Assembly (NCBI RefSeq): GCF_001592105.1
Contig: NZ_BCWE01000003.1
Location: 62,001-126,000, forward strand
Length of the DNA: 64,000 nucleotides
Direction: 5' to 3'
Source of the DNA: Desulfolucanica intricata
GTDB lineage: Bacteria > Bacillota > Desulfotomaculia > Desulfotomaculales > Desulfofarciminaceae
The position numbers and the translations under genes were made by a program. The notes beneath the pieces are model-generated. The model was not told the DNA's origin, made no database searches, and saw only the letters and a list, made by a program, of their open reading frames with translations. This document shows, piece after piece, positions 46,355-56,101 of the stretch. Positions within the stretch are counted from its first letter, which is position 1; each line of letters opens with the position of its first letter.

Positions 46355-46978
46355 CTATTTCTTTAATTTACTAATCAAGTTTACCATATTCCGCCCCAAC
46401 TGGCGGCAGGCCAGTATAGCGGCTTCGTCCTCCATTATACTTTTACGCCAGAGGATTTTCCCGTCTTGAACATCTGCCAGAAGACTACCGGCAGCTGCAC
46501 CGTACATAATCGGGCCTTCCTGGCCGCGCGGGTCTACTACAAGTAAGCCCTGGGCGGTAAGGAAAAATTCCATCATGCGCAGGGCCATTTCCTGCCCCCC
46601 GTTGCGTAAACCGGCAATGGTGACAGCGGCTCCAACCTTACCGGCCAGCATATTTTGAGTCATATGCATATAGCGGGTGCGATCCATAAAGTTTTTCATC
46701 AGTGCTGTTACATTGGCCCAGTATACCGGTGAGCCAAGTACAATTCCGTCTGCCTCCAGCAATTTTTCTGCAATACCGGCCATGTCGTCATCTGTGATGG
46801 AACACTGGGGCCGGCCAAGACATTTATTGCAGGAAAGACAGTGTTTGATATTATAATCAGATAACTCCAATAATTCAACAGCGGCACCCTGTGCAGCGGC
46901 CTCTTCCAGCACTGTATTAAGCATTAGGGCAGTGTTTTTTCCTTTACGGTGGCTTCCGTTAACGGCAATAATTTTCAT
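46355..46978 (-). CDS. Iron-sulfur flavoprotein / NADPH-dependent FMN reductase family
   Basis: 207 residues. Flavodoxin-like fold: IIAVNGSHRKGKNTALML is the FMN phosphate loop and GIVLGSPVYWANVTALMKNF the second FMN contact. A compact cysteine motif CLSCNKCLGRPQC in the loop after strand 2 matches the 4Fe-4S site of Isf-type flavoproteins. These pass electrons in anaerobes and may reduce oxygen species or quinones. The physiological partner is unknown. It is transcribed alone. Confidence 0.85.
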   Translation of the reverse strand: MKIIAVNGSHRKGKNTALMLNTVLEEAAAQGAAVELLELSDYNIKHCLSCNKCLGRPQCSITDDDMAGIAEKLLEADGIVLGSPVYWANVTALMKNFMDRTRYMHMTQNMLAGKVGAAVTIAGLRNGGQEMALRMMEFFLTAQGLLVVDPRGQEGPIMYGAAAGSLLADVQDGKILWRKSIMEDEAAILACRQLGRNMVNLISKLKK

Positions 46979-47079
46979 AAAAACTCTCCTTTCAATCTAT
47001 TCTTACCACACCTTATACTTTAGAACTATTCTTCTAAATTTCTTTCGACAAACTTTACATTTTCCCTCTAAAATATAAA

Positions 47080-47134
47080 TAACAAAAACAGCGCTAATGT
47101 TTTGGGAAAAAGCACTGGCGCTGTTTTTGTTATT
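47080..47134. repeat. Perfect 17-bp inverted repeat between flavoprotein and channel genes
   Basis: AATAACAAAAACAGCGC (47080-47096) and its exact inverse (47118-47134) are separated by 21 bases. The outer A/T-runs make it terminator-like on both strands, but no gene ends next to it. It could be a small mobile palindrome. The rest of 46979-47281 shows nothing else. Confidence 0.55.
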
Positions 47135-47281
47135 AAATTTTTCCATTACCTTTATCTTTCCGTTTTTTATACCCTAAAATTATCCTCGTTTTCCATAATC
47201 TAATTTCATAGACTTAGTTTGTTGTGCAGTCATTAAAAAAATATCAGGTTATATAATTTATTTAGAAAGTGGTGGTTTGTC

Positions 47282-47569
47282 TTGTATAACAGTAAGGCAC
47301 TTTGGAGAGTAATTGTCATACCTACCTCTGTACCCATATTGTATTCTTTAATTTATAAGTTTCTGGTTTTCATAGATCCCAATTCCTTTGCAGGCATAGG
47401 TTCTACCAGCGATATTTTTGATTTTATCTACTTTAGCTTTGTCACTTTCACAACGATGGGTTATGGTGACATGTATCCAATAAGCCCTCTTGCAAAAATC
47501 GCTGTAACCAGTGAAGCCATTATTGGTATTTTGACAATTCCCTTTTTAATTTACTTTCATACAAAATAG
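47282..47569 (+). CDS. Small two-helix potassium channel-like protein
   Basis: 95 residues from a TTG at 47282; the ribosome-binding site (GGTGG) is weak and the start is uncertain. The layout is membrane helix, pore loop, membrane helix, with the K+ selectivity filter TMGYGD in TFTTMGYGDMYPISPLAK. There is no cytoplasmic RCK domain, so it is a bare pore of the Ion_trans_2 family. It probably forms tetramers. Function in K+ flux is inferred from the filter. Confidence 0.75.
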   Translation: MYNSKALWRVIVIPTSVPILYSLIYKFLVFIDPNSFAGIGSTSDIFDFIYFSFVTFTTMGYGDMYPISPLAKIAVTSEAIIGILTIPFLIYFHTK

Positions 47570-47593
47570 GTTAACCCGGCGCATATATATGCC

Positions 47594-48454
47594 CTACTTC
47601 ATAGCGACCACCAGCCGCTCCCGGCCCGTATAATCAGGCAGCACTTCTATGCCGCCCCAGCCCAGGCCCGCCAGCTCCCGGGAAAGAACATCGCCCTGGC
47701 CCGGGCCGATTTCCATCAAGAGATGTCCGCCTGTCCGCAGAAATTCCCCGGCAACAGGTAAAAGCCTGCGATATAAATCAAGCCCGTCTCTTCCTCCGTC
47801 CAAAGCTAAATGGGGCTCATAGAGCCGGACATCCACCGGTAAGCCCGGCATATCCGAAGAAGGAATGTACGGGAGGTTAGCCGCAATAAGATCCACCCTG
47901 CCGTTAAGCTCCAGGCCGATTAAAGGAGTCAGCAAATCCCCGTGATAATAATGTATCCTGCCATCCACACCGTGGGAGACAGCATTTTGCCGGGCCACCG
48001 ACAAGGCCTCTGTCGAGTAATCCACGGCATATACCTCCAGGTGGGCATTTAGTTTGGCCAGGCTTACGGCAATGGCCCCGCTGCCCGTTCCCACATCCAC
48101 AGCGATTAAAGTTTTACCGGGCTGTTCCGGCAACAGCTTCAGAGCCTTTTCTACCAGCAGCTCGGTTTCCGGGCGGGGAACCAGGACAGCCGGACTTACG
48201 GTGAAATCAAGACCCATAAATTCCTTATGTCCGGTCAAATAGGCCACCGGTTCACCCTGGCTGCGGCGCTCGATTAGATTTCGATATTTTTCGACCTGCT
48301 CATCTGTCAGCAGTTGATCAAAATTTAGATAAAGCCCCGTCCGGTCGGTGCCTAAAAGGTGCATCATTAAAACCTCGGCATCCAGTGCCGGCAGCCCGGT
48401 GCAGGAGGCTGTCAGGAAGGCCCCGGCACGGGCCAGTGCTTCACGAATATTCAT
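47594..48454 (-). CDS. prmC: Peptide chain release factor N5-glutamine methyltransferase
   Basis: 286 residues. The SAM-binding motif VDVGTGSGAIAVSLAKL and the N-terminal helical domain are typical of PrmC/HemK. The active-site motif reads NLPY (IAANLPYIPSS) instead of the usual NPPY. It methylates the GGQ glutamine of release factors, and it follows prfA directly. The Leu change keeps the Asn, Pro and Tyr, so activity is likely. Confidence 0.92.
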   Translation of the reverse strand: MNIREALARAGAFLTASCTGLPALDAEVLMMHLLGTDRTGLYLNFDQLLTDEQVEKYRNLIERRSQGEPVAYLTGHKEFMGLDFTVSPAVLVPRPETELLVEKALKLLPEQPGKTLIAVDVGTGSGAIAVSLAKLNAHLEVYAVDYSTEALSVARQNAVSHGVDGRIHYYHGDLLTPLIGLELNGRVDLIAANLPYIPSSDMPGLPVDVRLYEPHLALDGGRDGLDLYRRLLPVAGEFLRTGGHLLMEIGPGQGDVLSRELAGLGWGGIEVLPDYTGRERLVVAMK

Positions 48455-48461
48455 ACTGGTT

Positions 48462-49529
48462 TTATTCTGCCTGGCGCAGTCGCTCAGCCTGGTCGGTGGT
48501 AATCAGCGCATCGATAATTTCATCAAGCTCACCCATCAGAACATTCGGCAGGCGGTGGGTAGTTAAACCAATGCGGTGGTCGGTAATCCGGTTCTGAGGG
48601 AAATTGTAGGTACGGATGCGCTCACTGCGGTCCCCGGAACCAACCATTGATTTTCTGGTGCTGGCCATTTCTTTACGCTGTTCCTGTTCGGCGATATCTT
48701 TTAAGCGGGCCCGCAGAACACGCATAGCCTTTTCCTTATTTTTATGCTGTGATTTTTCATCCTGACAGGAAACTACCAGGCCGGTCGGTAAGTGGGTAAT
48801 CCGCACGGCTGACTGGGTGGTGTTTACTGACTGGCCCCCCGGGCCGGTGGAGCAAAACACATCAATCCGCAGGTCATTGGCGTTAATCTCCACATCAACC
48901 TCTTCAGCCTCGGGCAGCACCGCCACAGTAGCAGCAGAAGTATGGATCCGCCCTCCGGATTCAGTGGAAGGAACCCGCTGCACCCGGTGTACACCGCTTT
49001 CAAATTTTAAGCGGCTGTAAGCACCTTTACCTTCAATTAAAAAGACAACCTCTTTAAAACCACCCAGGTCAGTGTAGTTAGCTTCCATTATCTCTGTCCG
49101 CCAGCCCATTTTTTCGGCATAGCGGGTGTACATCCGGAAAAGATCTCCGGCAAAAAGAGCAGCCTCTTCTCCACCGGTACCGGCCCGTACTTCCAGAAGA
49201 ACGTTTTTCTCATCATTGGGATCCTTGGGCAGGAGCAGCCTTTTGAGTTTTTGCACCAAACCTTCTTTTTTCTCGGTTTGCTCCTCCAGTTCCAGCTCAA
49301 CCATTTCCCTAAAATCATCTTCCAGCTTATCTTTTAAAAGCTCTTTAGCTTCCATTACCGCCCGGTTTACTTGCTTGTATTCCCGGTAGGCATTCACTAT
49401 ATCCTCTAATTCAGCATGAGCCTTTATATATTGCTGCCAGCGGGAATTGTCCGCAATAATCTCCGGATCACTAATCAGCCGGCTTAGTTCTTCATAGCGC
49501 TCCTCTATTTTCTCAAGTCTATCGAACAT
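48462..49529 (-). CDS. prfA: Peptide chain release factor 1
   Basis: 355 residues from the ATG at 49529 (GGAAGGTG upstream). The GGQ loop is [20 protein letters not shown]. The stop-recognition region is in domain 2, and [19 protein letters not shown] is a family signature. It reads UAA and UAG. It is followed by prmC after seven bases. Confidence 0.96.
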   Translation of the reverse strand: MFDRLEKIEERYEELSRLISDPEIIADNSRWQQYIKAHAELEDIVNAYREYKQVNRAVMEAKELLKDKLEDDFREMVELELEEQTEKKEGLVQKLKRLLLPKDPNDEKNVLLEVRAGTGGEEAALFAGDLFRMYTRYAEKMGWRTEIMEANYTDLGGFKEVVFLIEGKGAYSRLKFESGVHRVQRVPSTESGGRIHTSAATVAVLPEAEEVDVEINANDLRIDVFCSTGPGGQSVNTTQSAVRITHLPTGLVVSCQDEKSQHKNKEKAMRVLRARLKDIAEQEQRKEMASTRKSMVGSGDRSERIRTYNFPQNRITDHRIGLTTHRLPNVLMGELDEIIDALITTDQAERLRQAE

Positions 49530-49638
49530 AGATCTCACCTTCCTTCAACACTGCTCCCGGTACAGCACAGCTGCTTAACGTATGATTATTATCCGGTTCA
49601 CAAGTAGTTATTTCTTGCAGCCCAATCCTGAAACAAAT

Positions 49639-49658
49639 AGCAGAGCCGTCGCTCTGCT
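49639..49658 (-). terminator. Terminator of rpmE
   Basis: AGCAGAGC and GCTCTGCT form an eight-base stem with a CGTC loop. On the minus strand it is followed by ATTTGTTTC. It begins eight bases after the rpmE stop. Confidence 0.6.
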
Positions 49659-49665
49659 ACCCGTC

Positions 49666-49869
49666 CTATTTAATGCCGTATTTTTTCCGGAAACGCTCGG
49701 CACGACCACCGGTTTCAATGGTGCGCTGAGTACCAGTATAGAAAGGATGGCAATTCGAGCAAATTTCAACCCGCAGATCTTCCTTTCTGGTAGAACCGGT
49801 TTTAAACTCATTGCCGCAGATACAAGTTACTTTAATTTCCCTATACCCCGGATGAATGTCTTTTTTCAC
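49666..49869 (-). CDS. rpmE: Ribosomal protein L31, zinc-binding form
   Basis: 67 residues from a GTG at 49869, with AAGAGGTG upstream; a GTG nine bases earlier is inside that site. [19 protein letters not shown] is the L31 start, and the zinc site is CICG plus [10 protein letters not shown]. This is the C+ type, as opposed to YtiA-type L31 lacking the cysteines. It lies between prfA and the rho region, as in Bacillus. Confidence 0.96.
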   Translation of the reverse strand: MKKDIHPGYREIKVTCICGNEFKTGSTRKEDLRVEICSNCHPFYTGTQRTIETGGRAERFRKKYGIK

Positions 49870-50061
49870 CGCAATCACCTCTTTCTCTTACTAATAAAGC
49901 GATAGCCTTATTTATTAACTTAAATTTATTCCAAAAATAAATAAAAACAGAGGGACTTAACATACTTGATTATTATAACACAGCCTGCCGGATTCTTGCA
50001 AGAAAGTCCCTAAACGACTTTCGAGGCGCCGTGGGCACTCAAAAGTCCGAAGTGGAATATT

Positions 50062-51330
50062 TTATGCTTTATGCACCGGGTGGCTGTAGCTGCCTACAAT
50101 TAAGTGCGGGCAGTCATGTACCAGCAGGCTTATAAACTCGGTCATACCCAAAATTTCTCCTCCGGGAGGTCCCACTGCTTTTAAAAGAGAGTCCGGATCA
50201 ATGTTCAGGTTTCTCAACTGCACCATATCAACTTTATATTCATTAATCAGTTCCGTAAGTGCGGCGGCTTCTTCCGGCCGGTCAGTAACCCCGGGAAATG
50301 CCAGGAGGTTTAAAGAGACAAATAAACCGTATTCTTTAGCCAGCCGGATGGAATTTCTAACATCCGCCAGGGTATAGTCCACCGGGCGGTGATAAGCGTG
50401 ATAGAGTTCCTCACGGGCACTGAACAGACTCACCCTGATACTGTCCAAACCGGCCTCACAGAGCTCGGCCAATCCCCTGGTATAGCCGGCATTGGTATTA
50501 ATATTGATGGTCCCCCGGTTAGTCTTCTGCCTGATTTTTCGGATCGCCGGGGACCATATAAAGTGGGCTTTTAAGGCTTCCCCTTCACAGCCCTGTCCAC
50601 CGCTGATAATGGCATCAGGCGCTTTTATCAGATGAGCCGCACCCAGTTCCGCCAGTTCATCTACCGTAGGGGTAAAGTTAATCCTGGCTTGGGGCGAAGG
50701 ACAGCATTCAGAAGGCTGCAGGGATATACAGCCAATACAGCGGGCATTACAAACCGGAGACACCGGCAGGCCGGCCTCCCAGCGTTCATAAAAAATATTC
50801 TGTGCCGTCAGGCAGTGGTAGTCCAGGGAACAGTGGGCCAGCTGTTCTAAAATTCTATTGCCGGGAAATTCTTCTTTCTTTCTGCTGATTCTTTCCGGCA
50901 GAGAGTCATCATTATAGCTTAGAGGATTCCATTTATCCGGGCGGTCTGTAAGTCTGGCCGCCACCCAAACCTGTCCTTCCTGATCAACGCCCACCGCGGT
51001 ATAACCAAAAAGGGGCAGCTCCTGCCCGTCTTTTTGAATATTTTCATATCCCGGAAGCAGCAGGCGGGTATATCCCGCCGGTAATACAGCCGCTACGGCA
51101 TAAACCGGGGTTCCGTCTTCCAGGCACTCCAATATCTCGGGCTGACCGTCCCGGGGATTTACACCCACCGGTGCCCGGAGCGGTAAAAGCATTAAATCCG
51201 CACCGGGAGGAAGGGGAATCATCTCGCTTTCATCCAACTCCCAAAATTCCCCTCCTGACCTGCCCACAGCCAGCAGTTCGGGGTCTTCATACAACCGCCC
51301 CCCGGGATCGGCATATAAAAGTCTGAACAT
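50062..51330 (-). CDS. Radical SAM protein
   Basis: 422 residues from the ATG at 51330 (AAAGGAATG upstream). The first 170 residues form a beta-rich domain without a recognised motif. The radical SAM cluster motif is CNARCIGC (CxxxCxxC), followed by a conserved-looking SECCPSPQARINF, a SAM-binding IISGGQGCEGEAL, and a TIM-barrel-like half (TININTNAGYTRGLAELCEA). Extra cysteines (ECC) could carry an auxiliary cluster. The substrate is unknown. It is encoded between rpmE and a LysM/M23 peptidase, each with its own terminator. Confidence 0.85.
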   Translation of the reverse strand: MFRLLYADPGGRLYEDPELLAVGRSGGEFWELDESEMIPLPPGADLMLLPLRAPVGVNPRDGQPEILECLEDGTPVYAVAAVLPAGYTRLLLPGYENIQKDGQELPLFGYTAVGVDQEGQVWVAARLTDRPDKWNPLSYNDDSLPERISRKKEEFPGNRILEQLAHCSLDYHCLTAQNIFYERWEAGLPVSPVCNARCIGCISLQPSECCPSPQARINFTPTVDELAELGAAHLIKAPDAIISGGQGCEGEALKAHFIWSPAIRKIRQKTNRGTININTNAGYTRGLAELCEAGLDSIRVSLFSAREELYHAYHRPVDYTLADVRNSIRLAKEYGLFVSLNLLAFPGVTDRPEEAAALTELINEYKVDMVQLRNLNIDPDSLLKAVGPPGGEILGMTEFISLLVHDCPHLIVGSYSHPVHKA

Positions 51331-51427
51331 TCTATCACATTCCTTTAATTCTTTAAAAAACATTTGTATTTTATCATACTTAATTTTAACAGCCAAGACC
51401 CCAATAATATTTCTAACCGGAGATTAG

Positions 51428-51464
51428 AAAACCGGAAATACCCCTGATGAGGGTTTTCCGGTTT
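51428..51464 (-). terminator. Terminator of the LysM/M23 peptidase gene
   Basis: AAACCGGAAA and TTTCCGGTTT with an inner CCC/GGG pairing form a long stem between the peptidase stop and the radical SAM start. Confidence 0.7.
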
Positions 51465-51475
51465 CAATAAGATAA

Positions 51476-52360
51476 CTAACAGTAGTAATTTTCCAAACAC
51501 AATAGCGGGTCACAGTGAACTCCCTGCCAGATTACTTCAAAGTGCAGGTGCGGCCCGGTTGAACGACCGGTACTTCCCACTTCGGCTATGGCCTGTCCTG
51601 CCCGAACGTGGTCACCGGCAGAAACCAGCAGCTTGGAGCAGTGGGCATAGAGGGTTTCTAATTCCTCACCGTGATCAATAATTACGGCTAACCCGTAAGT
51701 ACCCCGTGGTCCGGCAAAAACAACCCGTCCTTCTTTGACAGCCCGGATAGTTTCACCGTGATCCGCAGCGATATCGATTCCCTGGTGCCGGCGGCCGTCA
51801 CGCATACCAAAAACAGAACTGATTAAACCCGGTGCGGGCCAGAGCAATTCCCCCGACAGCAGGCTGCGTGAAGGCAGCGGTGAAGGGCTGAAAACCGCGG
51901 CGGCACTCCCGGAAACAATCAGTTTTTGTCCTTGATAGATTATATCGGCATCCTTAAGATCGTTTTTTTCGATAAGCTCACTGATTTTTACATTATAGCG
52001 TGCTGCTATATCCGAAAGAGTTTCCCCTTCCTTGACCATATGAGTTACTGCTGCCGCTCCCGGTATACGCAGGTATTGGCCTTCTTTAATCAGGACATTA
52101 TCCGAAGACAACCCGTTGGTCTCCGCCAGGTGCTCTACTTTCAGGTTATATTTTTTGGCGACTCCCCACAAAGTATCGCCCTCTTTAACCCGGTATAAAC
52201 CCTGCGCTGTTGCGGGTACGGCATCTTCCGACTGAATCCCGGTTTTTTCCTTTATAATTAATTCATCATAGCGGGCACCGGCAGGACTTACCCCTACTAA
52301 CAGGACTGCTGACAGTGCGCAAGCGACAATTAATTGGTATTTTTTCTTGCTCATAAACAT
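51476..52360 (-). CDS. Secreted M23 peptidase with two LysM domains
   Basis: 294 residues. The signal peptide is about 1-29. LysM 1 is YRVKEGDTLWGVAKKYNL (about 56-99) and LysM 2 is HMVKEGETLSDIAARYNV (about 106-150). The M23 domain carries RRHQGIDIA (HxxxD) and GPHLHFEV, the complete zinc and catalytic set. It is a peptidoglycan endopeptidase held on the wall by LysM. The gene lies just downstream of rho; a sporulation or growth role cannot be decided from sequence. Confidence 0.9.
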   Translation of the reverse strand: MFMSKKKYQLIVACALSAVLLVGVSPAGARYDELIIKEKTGIQSEDAVPATAQGLYRVKEGDTLWGVAKKYNLKVEHLAETNGLSSDNVLIKEGQYLRIPGAAAVTHMVKEGETLSDIAARYNVKISELIEKNDLKDADIIYQGQKLIVSGSAAAVFSPSPLPSRSLLSGELLWPAPGLISSVFGMRDGRRHQGIDIAADHGETIRAVKEGRVVFAGPRGTYGLAVIIDHGEELETLYAHCSKLLVSAGDHVRAGQAIAEVGSTGRSTGPHLHFEVIWQGVHCDPLLCLENYYC

Positions 52361-52431
52361 ATTTCTTCCTTCTTTCCCAACTAATTATTATAAATATAAC
52401 CGTTTTTTAGGAATTATATACATTAACAAAA

Positions 52432-52457
52432 AAGCCCTTCCAACTAAGGAAGGACTT
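52432..52457 (-). terminator. Terminator of rho
   Basis: On the minus strand AAGTCCTTCC pairs with GGAAGGGCTT (one G-T pair), followed by TTTTG. It starts eight bases after the rho stop. Confidence 0.8.
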
Positions 52458-52464
52458 CATCTTG

Positions 52465-53820
52465 CTAGGTTGTAGCCGCAGCCATACTTTTTCTGGTATT
52501 TGTGGAATAGTTAGAGCCGGTCATACTGCCGTTTTTTTTGGATTGGATAAAGTTTTGCAGCAGTTCTTCATTATTTTTAGTGTTTTTCATTTTATCAAGA
52601 AGTAATTCCAGGGCATCCCAGGGGGTCATACCGTGAATGGTTTTGCGGAAAAACCACATTAATTCCAGTTCATCTTTACTAAGCAGCAGTTCTTCTTTAC
52701 GGGTTCCGGAACGCTGAATGTCAATTGCCGGAAAGAGTCTTTTCTCGGCCAGCCGGCGGTCTAAAACCAACTCCATATTACCGGTTCCTTTAAATTCCTC
52801 AAAAATAACATCATCCATCCGGCTGCCGGTTTCCACTAAAGCAGTAGCCAGGATCGTTAAACTACCGCCCTCTTCCAGGTTTCGTGCCGCCCCGAAAAAT
52901 CGCTTCGGCTTATGCAGCGCCCCCGGGTCTACACCGCCGGAAAGGGTTCTGCCGCTGGGGGGTACAACAAGGTTATGGGCCCGGGCCAGACGGGTTATGC
53001 TGTCCATTAAAATAACCACATCTTTTTTGTGCTCAACCAGGCGCTTGGCCCGCTCTAAAACCATTTCGGCAACTTTAATATGATTTTCCGGGGGTTCGTC
53101 AAAAGTGGAGCTAACAACCTCAGCATTAACGGATCGCTCAATATCCGTAACTTCCTCCGGACGCTCATCAATAAGTAAAATAATCAGCACTATTTCCGGA
53201 TGATTTTCAGTTATACTGTTCGCGATTCTTTTTAGAAGAATGGTCTTACCGGCCTTGGGTGGTGCCACAATCAGACCACGCTGGCCTTTACCAAGGGGAG
53301 CAAGTAGATCAATAATCCGTGTAGATTTCCGGGTGGGGGAAGTTTCCAAAGTAATTCGCTCTTGGGGATAAAGGGGGGTTAGGCCGTCAAAATGAAGTCT
53401 GTCTACCGAACTTTCAGCGTCTATCCCGTTAACCTGCTCTACACGCAGCAGGGCAAAATACCGCTCATTATCTTTAGGACCCCGTACCTGCCCTGAAACC
53501 CGGTCACCGGTACGCAAATCAAAACGTCTGATCTGGGAAGAGGAAACATAAATGTCATCATGACTGGGGTGATATTTAAAGGGTCTTAAAAAACCATAAC
53601 CGTCAGGCAATATCTCCAAAACACCCGAGGCATACATAAGGCCGCTTTTTTCGGTTTTCTTTTTAATAATTTCAAATATCAGTTCCTTTTTACGCAGCCT
53701 GGAATAGCCTGTCAACTCAATTTCCCGGGCTATCTTATATAACTCAACCATTGTTTTTGCCTCTAAATCAGCATAGTTCAACCGCATCCCTCCAATTTCT
53801 TGTAAATATTTTATATCCAT
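52465..53820 (-). CDS. rho: Transcription termination factor Rho
   Basis: 451 residues. The N-terminal SAP-like helices ([20 protein letters not shown]) are followed by the RNA-binding cold-shock-like domain ([20 protein letters not shown]) and the hexameric ATPase (Walker [13 protein letters not shown]-loop [19 protein letters not shown]). The last 20 residues are Ser/Thr/Asn-rich and variable. The ATG at 53820 has AAAGG nine bases upstream; an ATG at 53787 is a less likely start. Confidence 0.96.
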   Translation of the reverse strand: MDIKYLQEIGGMRLNYADLEAKTMVELYKIAREIELTGYSRLRKKELIFEIIKKKTEKSGLMYASGVLEILPDGYGFLRPFKYHPSHDDIYVSSSQIRRFDLRTGDRVSGQVRGPKDNERYFALLRVEQVNGIDAESSVDRLHFDGLTPLYPQERITLETSPTRKSTRIIDLLAPLGKGQRGLIVAPPKAGKTILLKRIANSITENHPEIVLIILLIDERPEEVTDIERSVNAEVVSSTFDEPPENHIKVAEMVLERAKRLVEHKKDVVILMDSITRLARAHNLVVPPSGRTLSGGVDPGALHKPKRFFGAARNLEEGGSLTILATALVETGSRMDDVIFEEFKGTGNMELVLDRRLAEKRLFPAIDIQRSGTRKEELLLSKDELELMWFFRKTIHGMTPWDALELLLDKMKNTKNNEELLQNFIQSKKNGSMTGSNYSTNTRKSMAAATT

Positions 53821-53839
53821 ATTAGAAAACCTTTATGCA

Positions 53840-54325
53840 TTATCTGATTTCTTTTTCCCTTTTGCGGCGCTCCCGGTGTCTTTCCAGAACCCTGCTAAAA
53901 AGAGTATATATCAGGGTCCCGGCTAAAAGTGAGTTAATGGCGCTGCCGATAAGAAACGGATAGCCTATTTGTTTTAGCTTGGACCAAAAATTAAGATCAA
54001 TGTCAGGAGTAACTGAATAAGCAGGCAGTGCAGCATTATCTACCGCCCCACCTAAAAGTACCCCGGTAATAAAACTACCGACCATATAATTAAGAGCAAA
54101 GAAAAAAGGAACGGCCCATTTAAAGAATATGGCGGCCAGCACAGCCGCACCTGAATTAAAACCGACCAGACGGGCCAGGACATAAGCAACAAAAATACTG
54201 ATAAAAGGTATCGGAAGGAAATCAAGAGCAGTGCCCAGTGCTACTCCCTGAGCAATTTTCTTTGAGGAGTCCGGTATTTCCATTACTTTAGCATAGTATT
54301 CTTTTGCATGTTGTATTAGACGCAC
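53840..54325 (-). CDS. DUF2062 membrane protein
   Basis: 161 residues from a GTG at 54325 (GGGAGG upstream). IAQGVALGTALDFLPIPFIS is the characteristic DUF2062 opening, followed by three further hydrophobic segments and a basic tail (ERHRERRKREKEIR). It is an inner-membrane protein of unknown function; some DUF2062 proteins are linked to envelope biogenesis. It lies between tal and rho with 19 bases to rho, so possibly one transcript. Confidence 0.75.
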   Translation of the reverse strand: MRLIQHAKEYYAKVMEIPDSSKKIAQGVALGTALDFLPIPFISIFVAYVLARLVGFNSGAAVLAAIFFKWAVPFFFALNYMVGSFITGVLLGGAVDNAALPAYSVTPDIDLNFWSKLKQIGYPFLIGSAINSLLAGTLIYTLFSRVLERHRERRKREKEIR

Positions 54326-54443
54326 TTGTATGTCCTCCCTGGCTCGAAGGCATTAAAAATGTTTTTTGATATCAAAATACTATGTTAAAGTCCTTACAGA
54401 TTAATACTCTTTAAGTATAACCCCCGGCTTAATATCCGTCAAT

Positions 54444-54470
54444 AAGGGCGGGGAAATAACCCCGCCCCTT
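54444..54470 (-). terminator. Terminator of the transaldolase gene
   Basis: A ten-base GC-rich stem, AAGGGCGGGG / CCCCGCCCTT (one extra C in the right arm), with an AAATAA loop, begins seven bases after the transaldolase stop. The T-run is short. Confidence 0.6.
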
Positions 54471-54476
54471 ACTTGA

Positions 54477-55124
54477 TTATCTATTGGGAACTTTTTCCCA
54501 GTCTTTTAAAAATTTCTCTATTCCAATCTCGGTCAAAGGATGTTTAACCATTTGGCAGAGCACCTTGTAAGGTATAGTAGCAATATGCGCACCTGCCCTG
54601 GCGGCATCAATTACATGCATGGGATGACGAACACTGGCTGCAATAACTTCAGTTTGCAATTCATACCGGTTAAGGATTTCCATTATGTCATATATTAGCT
54701 GCATACCATCATAACCGATATCATCTAAGCGCCCGATAAAAGGACTGACATAAGTTGCTCCGGCCAGCGACGCCAGTAAGGCCTGATTGGCTGAAAAAAC
54801 CAGTGTAACATTAGTTTTAATATTTTTTGCCGAAAGTTCCTTGACAGCCTTCAACCCCTCGGCGGTCATGGGAATTTTCACTACTATATTAGGATGAATT
54901 GCCGCTAATTCCTCGGCTTCTTTAATCATCGGCCCGGCTTCAAGGCTGACAGCTTCGGCACTAATGGGACCGTCTACAATGCCGGTAATTTCTTTTACCA
55001 CCTGGGCAAAGTCCCGGCCCTCTTTAGCAATTAATGATGGGTTGGTGGTTACTCCGGAAATAACCCCTAATGCATAGGCATCACGTATTTCATCTACATT
55101 AGCAGTATCCAGAAAAAGTCTTAT
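54477..55124 (-). CDS. tal: Transaldolase, small FSA/TalC type, with apparent AUA start
   Basis: 215 residues if read from ATA at 55124. The N-terminus [20 protein letters not shown] is the normal family start and lies upstream of the first ATG/GTG/TTG in frame (GTG at 55001), which would remove the first beta strand and GVTTNPSL. The codon where ATG is expected is ATA (then AGA CTT), with GGGGGTG six bases upstream and a TAA two codons before it. The active-site Lys is in [19 protein letters not shown], and the C-terminus has [19 protein letters not shown]. It joins fba and the pentose phosphate pathway. The AUA start may be real or a sequencing error. Confidence 0.85.
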   Translation of the reverse strand: MRLFLDTANVDEIRDAYALGVISGVTTNPSLIAKEGRDFAQVVKEITGIVDGPISAEAVSLEAGPMIKEAEELAAIHPNIVVKIPMTAEGLKAVKELSAKNIKTNVTLVFSANQALLASLAGATYVSPFIGRLDDIGYDGMQLIYDIMEILNRYELQTEVIAASVRHPMHVIDAARAGAHIATIPYKVLCQMVKHPLTEIGIEKFLKDWEKVPNR

Positions 55125-55178
55125 TTTTTACACCCCCGATTTTACAAGACCCGGCCGGAAATGGCCGGGTGGTTTAAT

Positions 55179-56033
55179 TTATGCCTTTGCGGAACTTCCG
55201 AAGAGCCTGATTTTTTCACGTATAATTTCGATAGCCGCTTCTCTGGCGGGACCCAGGATTTTTCTTGGATCAATTTCCTTCGGATTGTTTGCTATAACTT
55301 CCCGGGTCTTATTTACAAACGCCTCACGGATATTGGTATCAATATTGACTTTACATACTCCTAAACTAATGGCTTCTCTAATGGCCTCATCCGGAACACC
55401 GGAGGAACCATGTAAAACGATCGGTATTTTAACCAGGTCTTTAATAGCCTTAAGACGTTCAAAGTCAAGCTTGGGTTCACCCTTATAAACGCCATGGGCG
55501 GTACCAATGGCTACGGCCAAAGCATCTACCTCAGTTTCCTTTACAAACCTCTCAGCTTCCTTAGGATCAGTAAACATTGCTTCTTTATCACTGACAGTGA
55601 TGTCATCTTCAGTGCCGCCGATTTTTCCTAATTCAGCCTCCACAGATACACCTACAGCCCGGGCCACGTCCACTACTTTTTTGGTCATCGCAATATTTTC
55701 TTCCAGGGGCAGCTTCGAGCCGTCAAACATAACAGAACTGAAACCGGAGCGAATACACCGCATTACCTGTTCAAAGCTGGTACCATGATCTATATGTAAC
55801 GCCACGGGTACACTAACGTTTTCCGCAGCCACTCTAACCATGGCGGTAATATATTCAAGTCCCGCATATTTTATTGCTCCCTGGCTGGCCTGCATAATTA
55901 CCGGCGCCTTTTCCGCTTCGGCTGCAGCTGCTATCGCCTGCACAATCTCCATATTATTACAGTTGAAAGCACCTACTGCATAACCTTCAGCATCCGCCTT
56001 TTTTAAAAGTACATCAATCGGAACCAGAGCCAT
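55179..56033 (-). CDS. fba: Class II fructose-bisphosphate aldolase
   Basis: 284 residues from the ATG at 56033 (GGGAG upstream). Zinc ligands: ALHIDHGTSFE, EAELGKIGG, AIGTAHGVYKGEPKLDF and VLHGSSGVPDE. NIDTNIREAF binds the substrate phosphate. It cleaves fructose-1,6-bisphosphate, and shorter family members can act on tagatose-1,6-bisphosphate. Next to tal and spo0F as in Bacillus. Confidence 0.95.
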   Translation of the reverse strand: MALVPIDVLLKKADAEGYAVGAFNCNNMEIVQAIAAAAEAEKAPVIMQASQGAIKYAGLEYITAMVRVAAENVSVPVALHIDHGTSFEQVMRCIRSGFSSVMFDGSKLPLEENIAMTKKVVDVARAVGVSVEAELGKIGGTEDDITVSDKEAMFTDPKEAERFVKETEVDALAVAIGTAHGVYKGEPKLDFERLKAIKDLVKIPIVLHGSSGVPDEAIREAISLGVCKVNIDTNIREAFVNKTREVIANNPKEIDPRKILGPAREAAIEIIREKIRLFGSSAKA

Positions 56034-56101
56034 TAACCAACACTCCCTAAAATCATATCCATTTTTAATAATATAGCCATCCAATCAAAAAATATGTTTA
56101 C

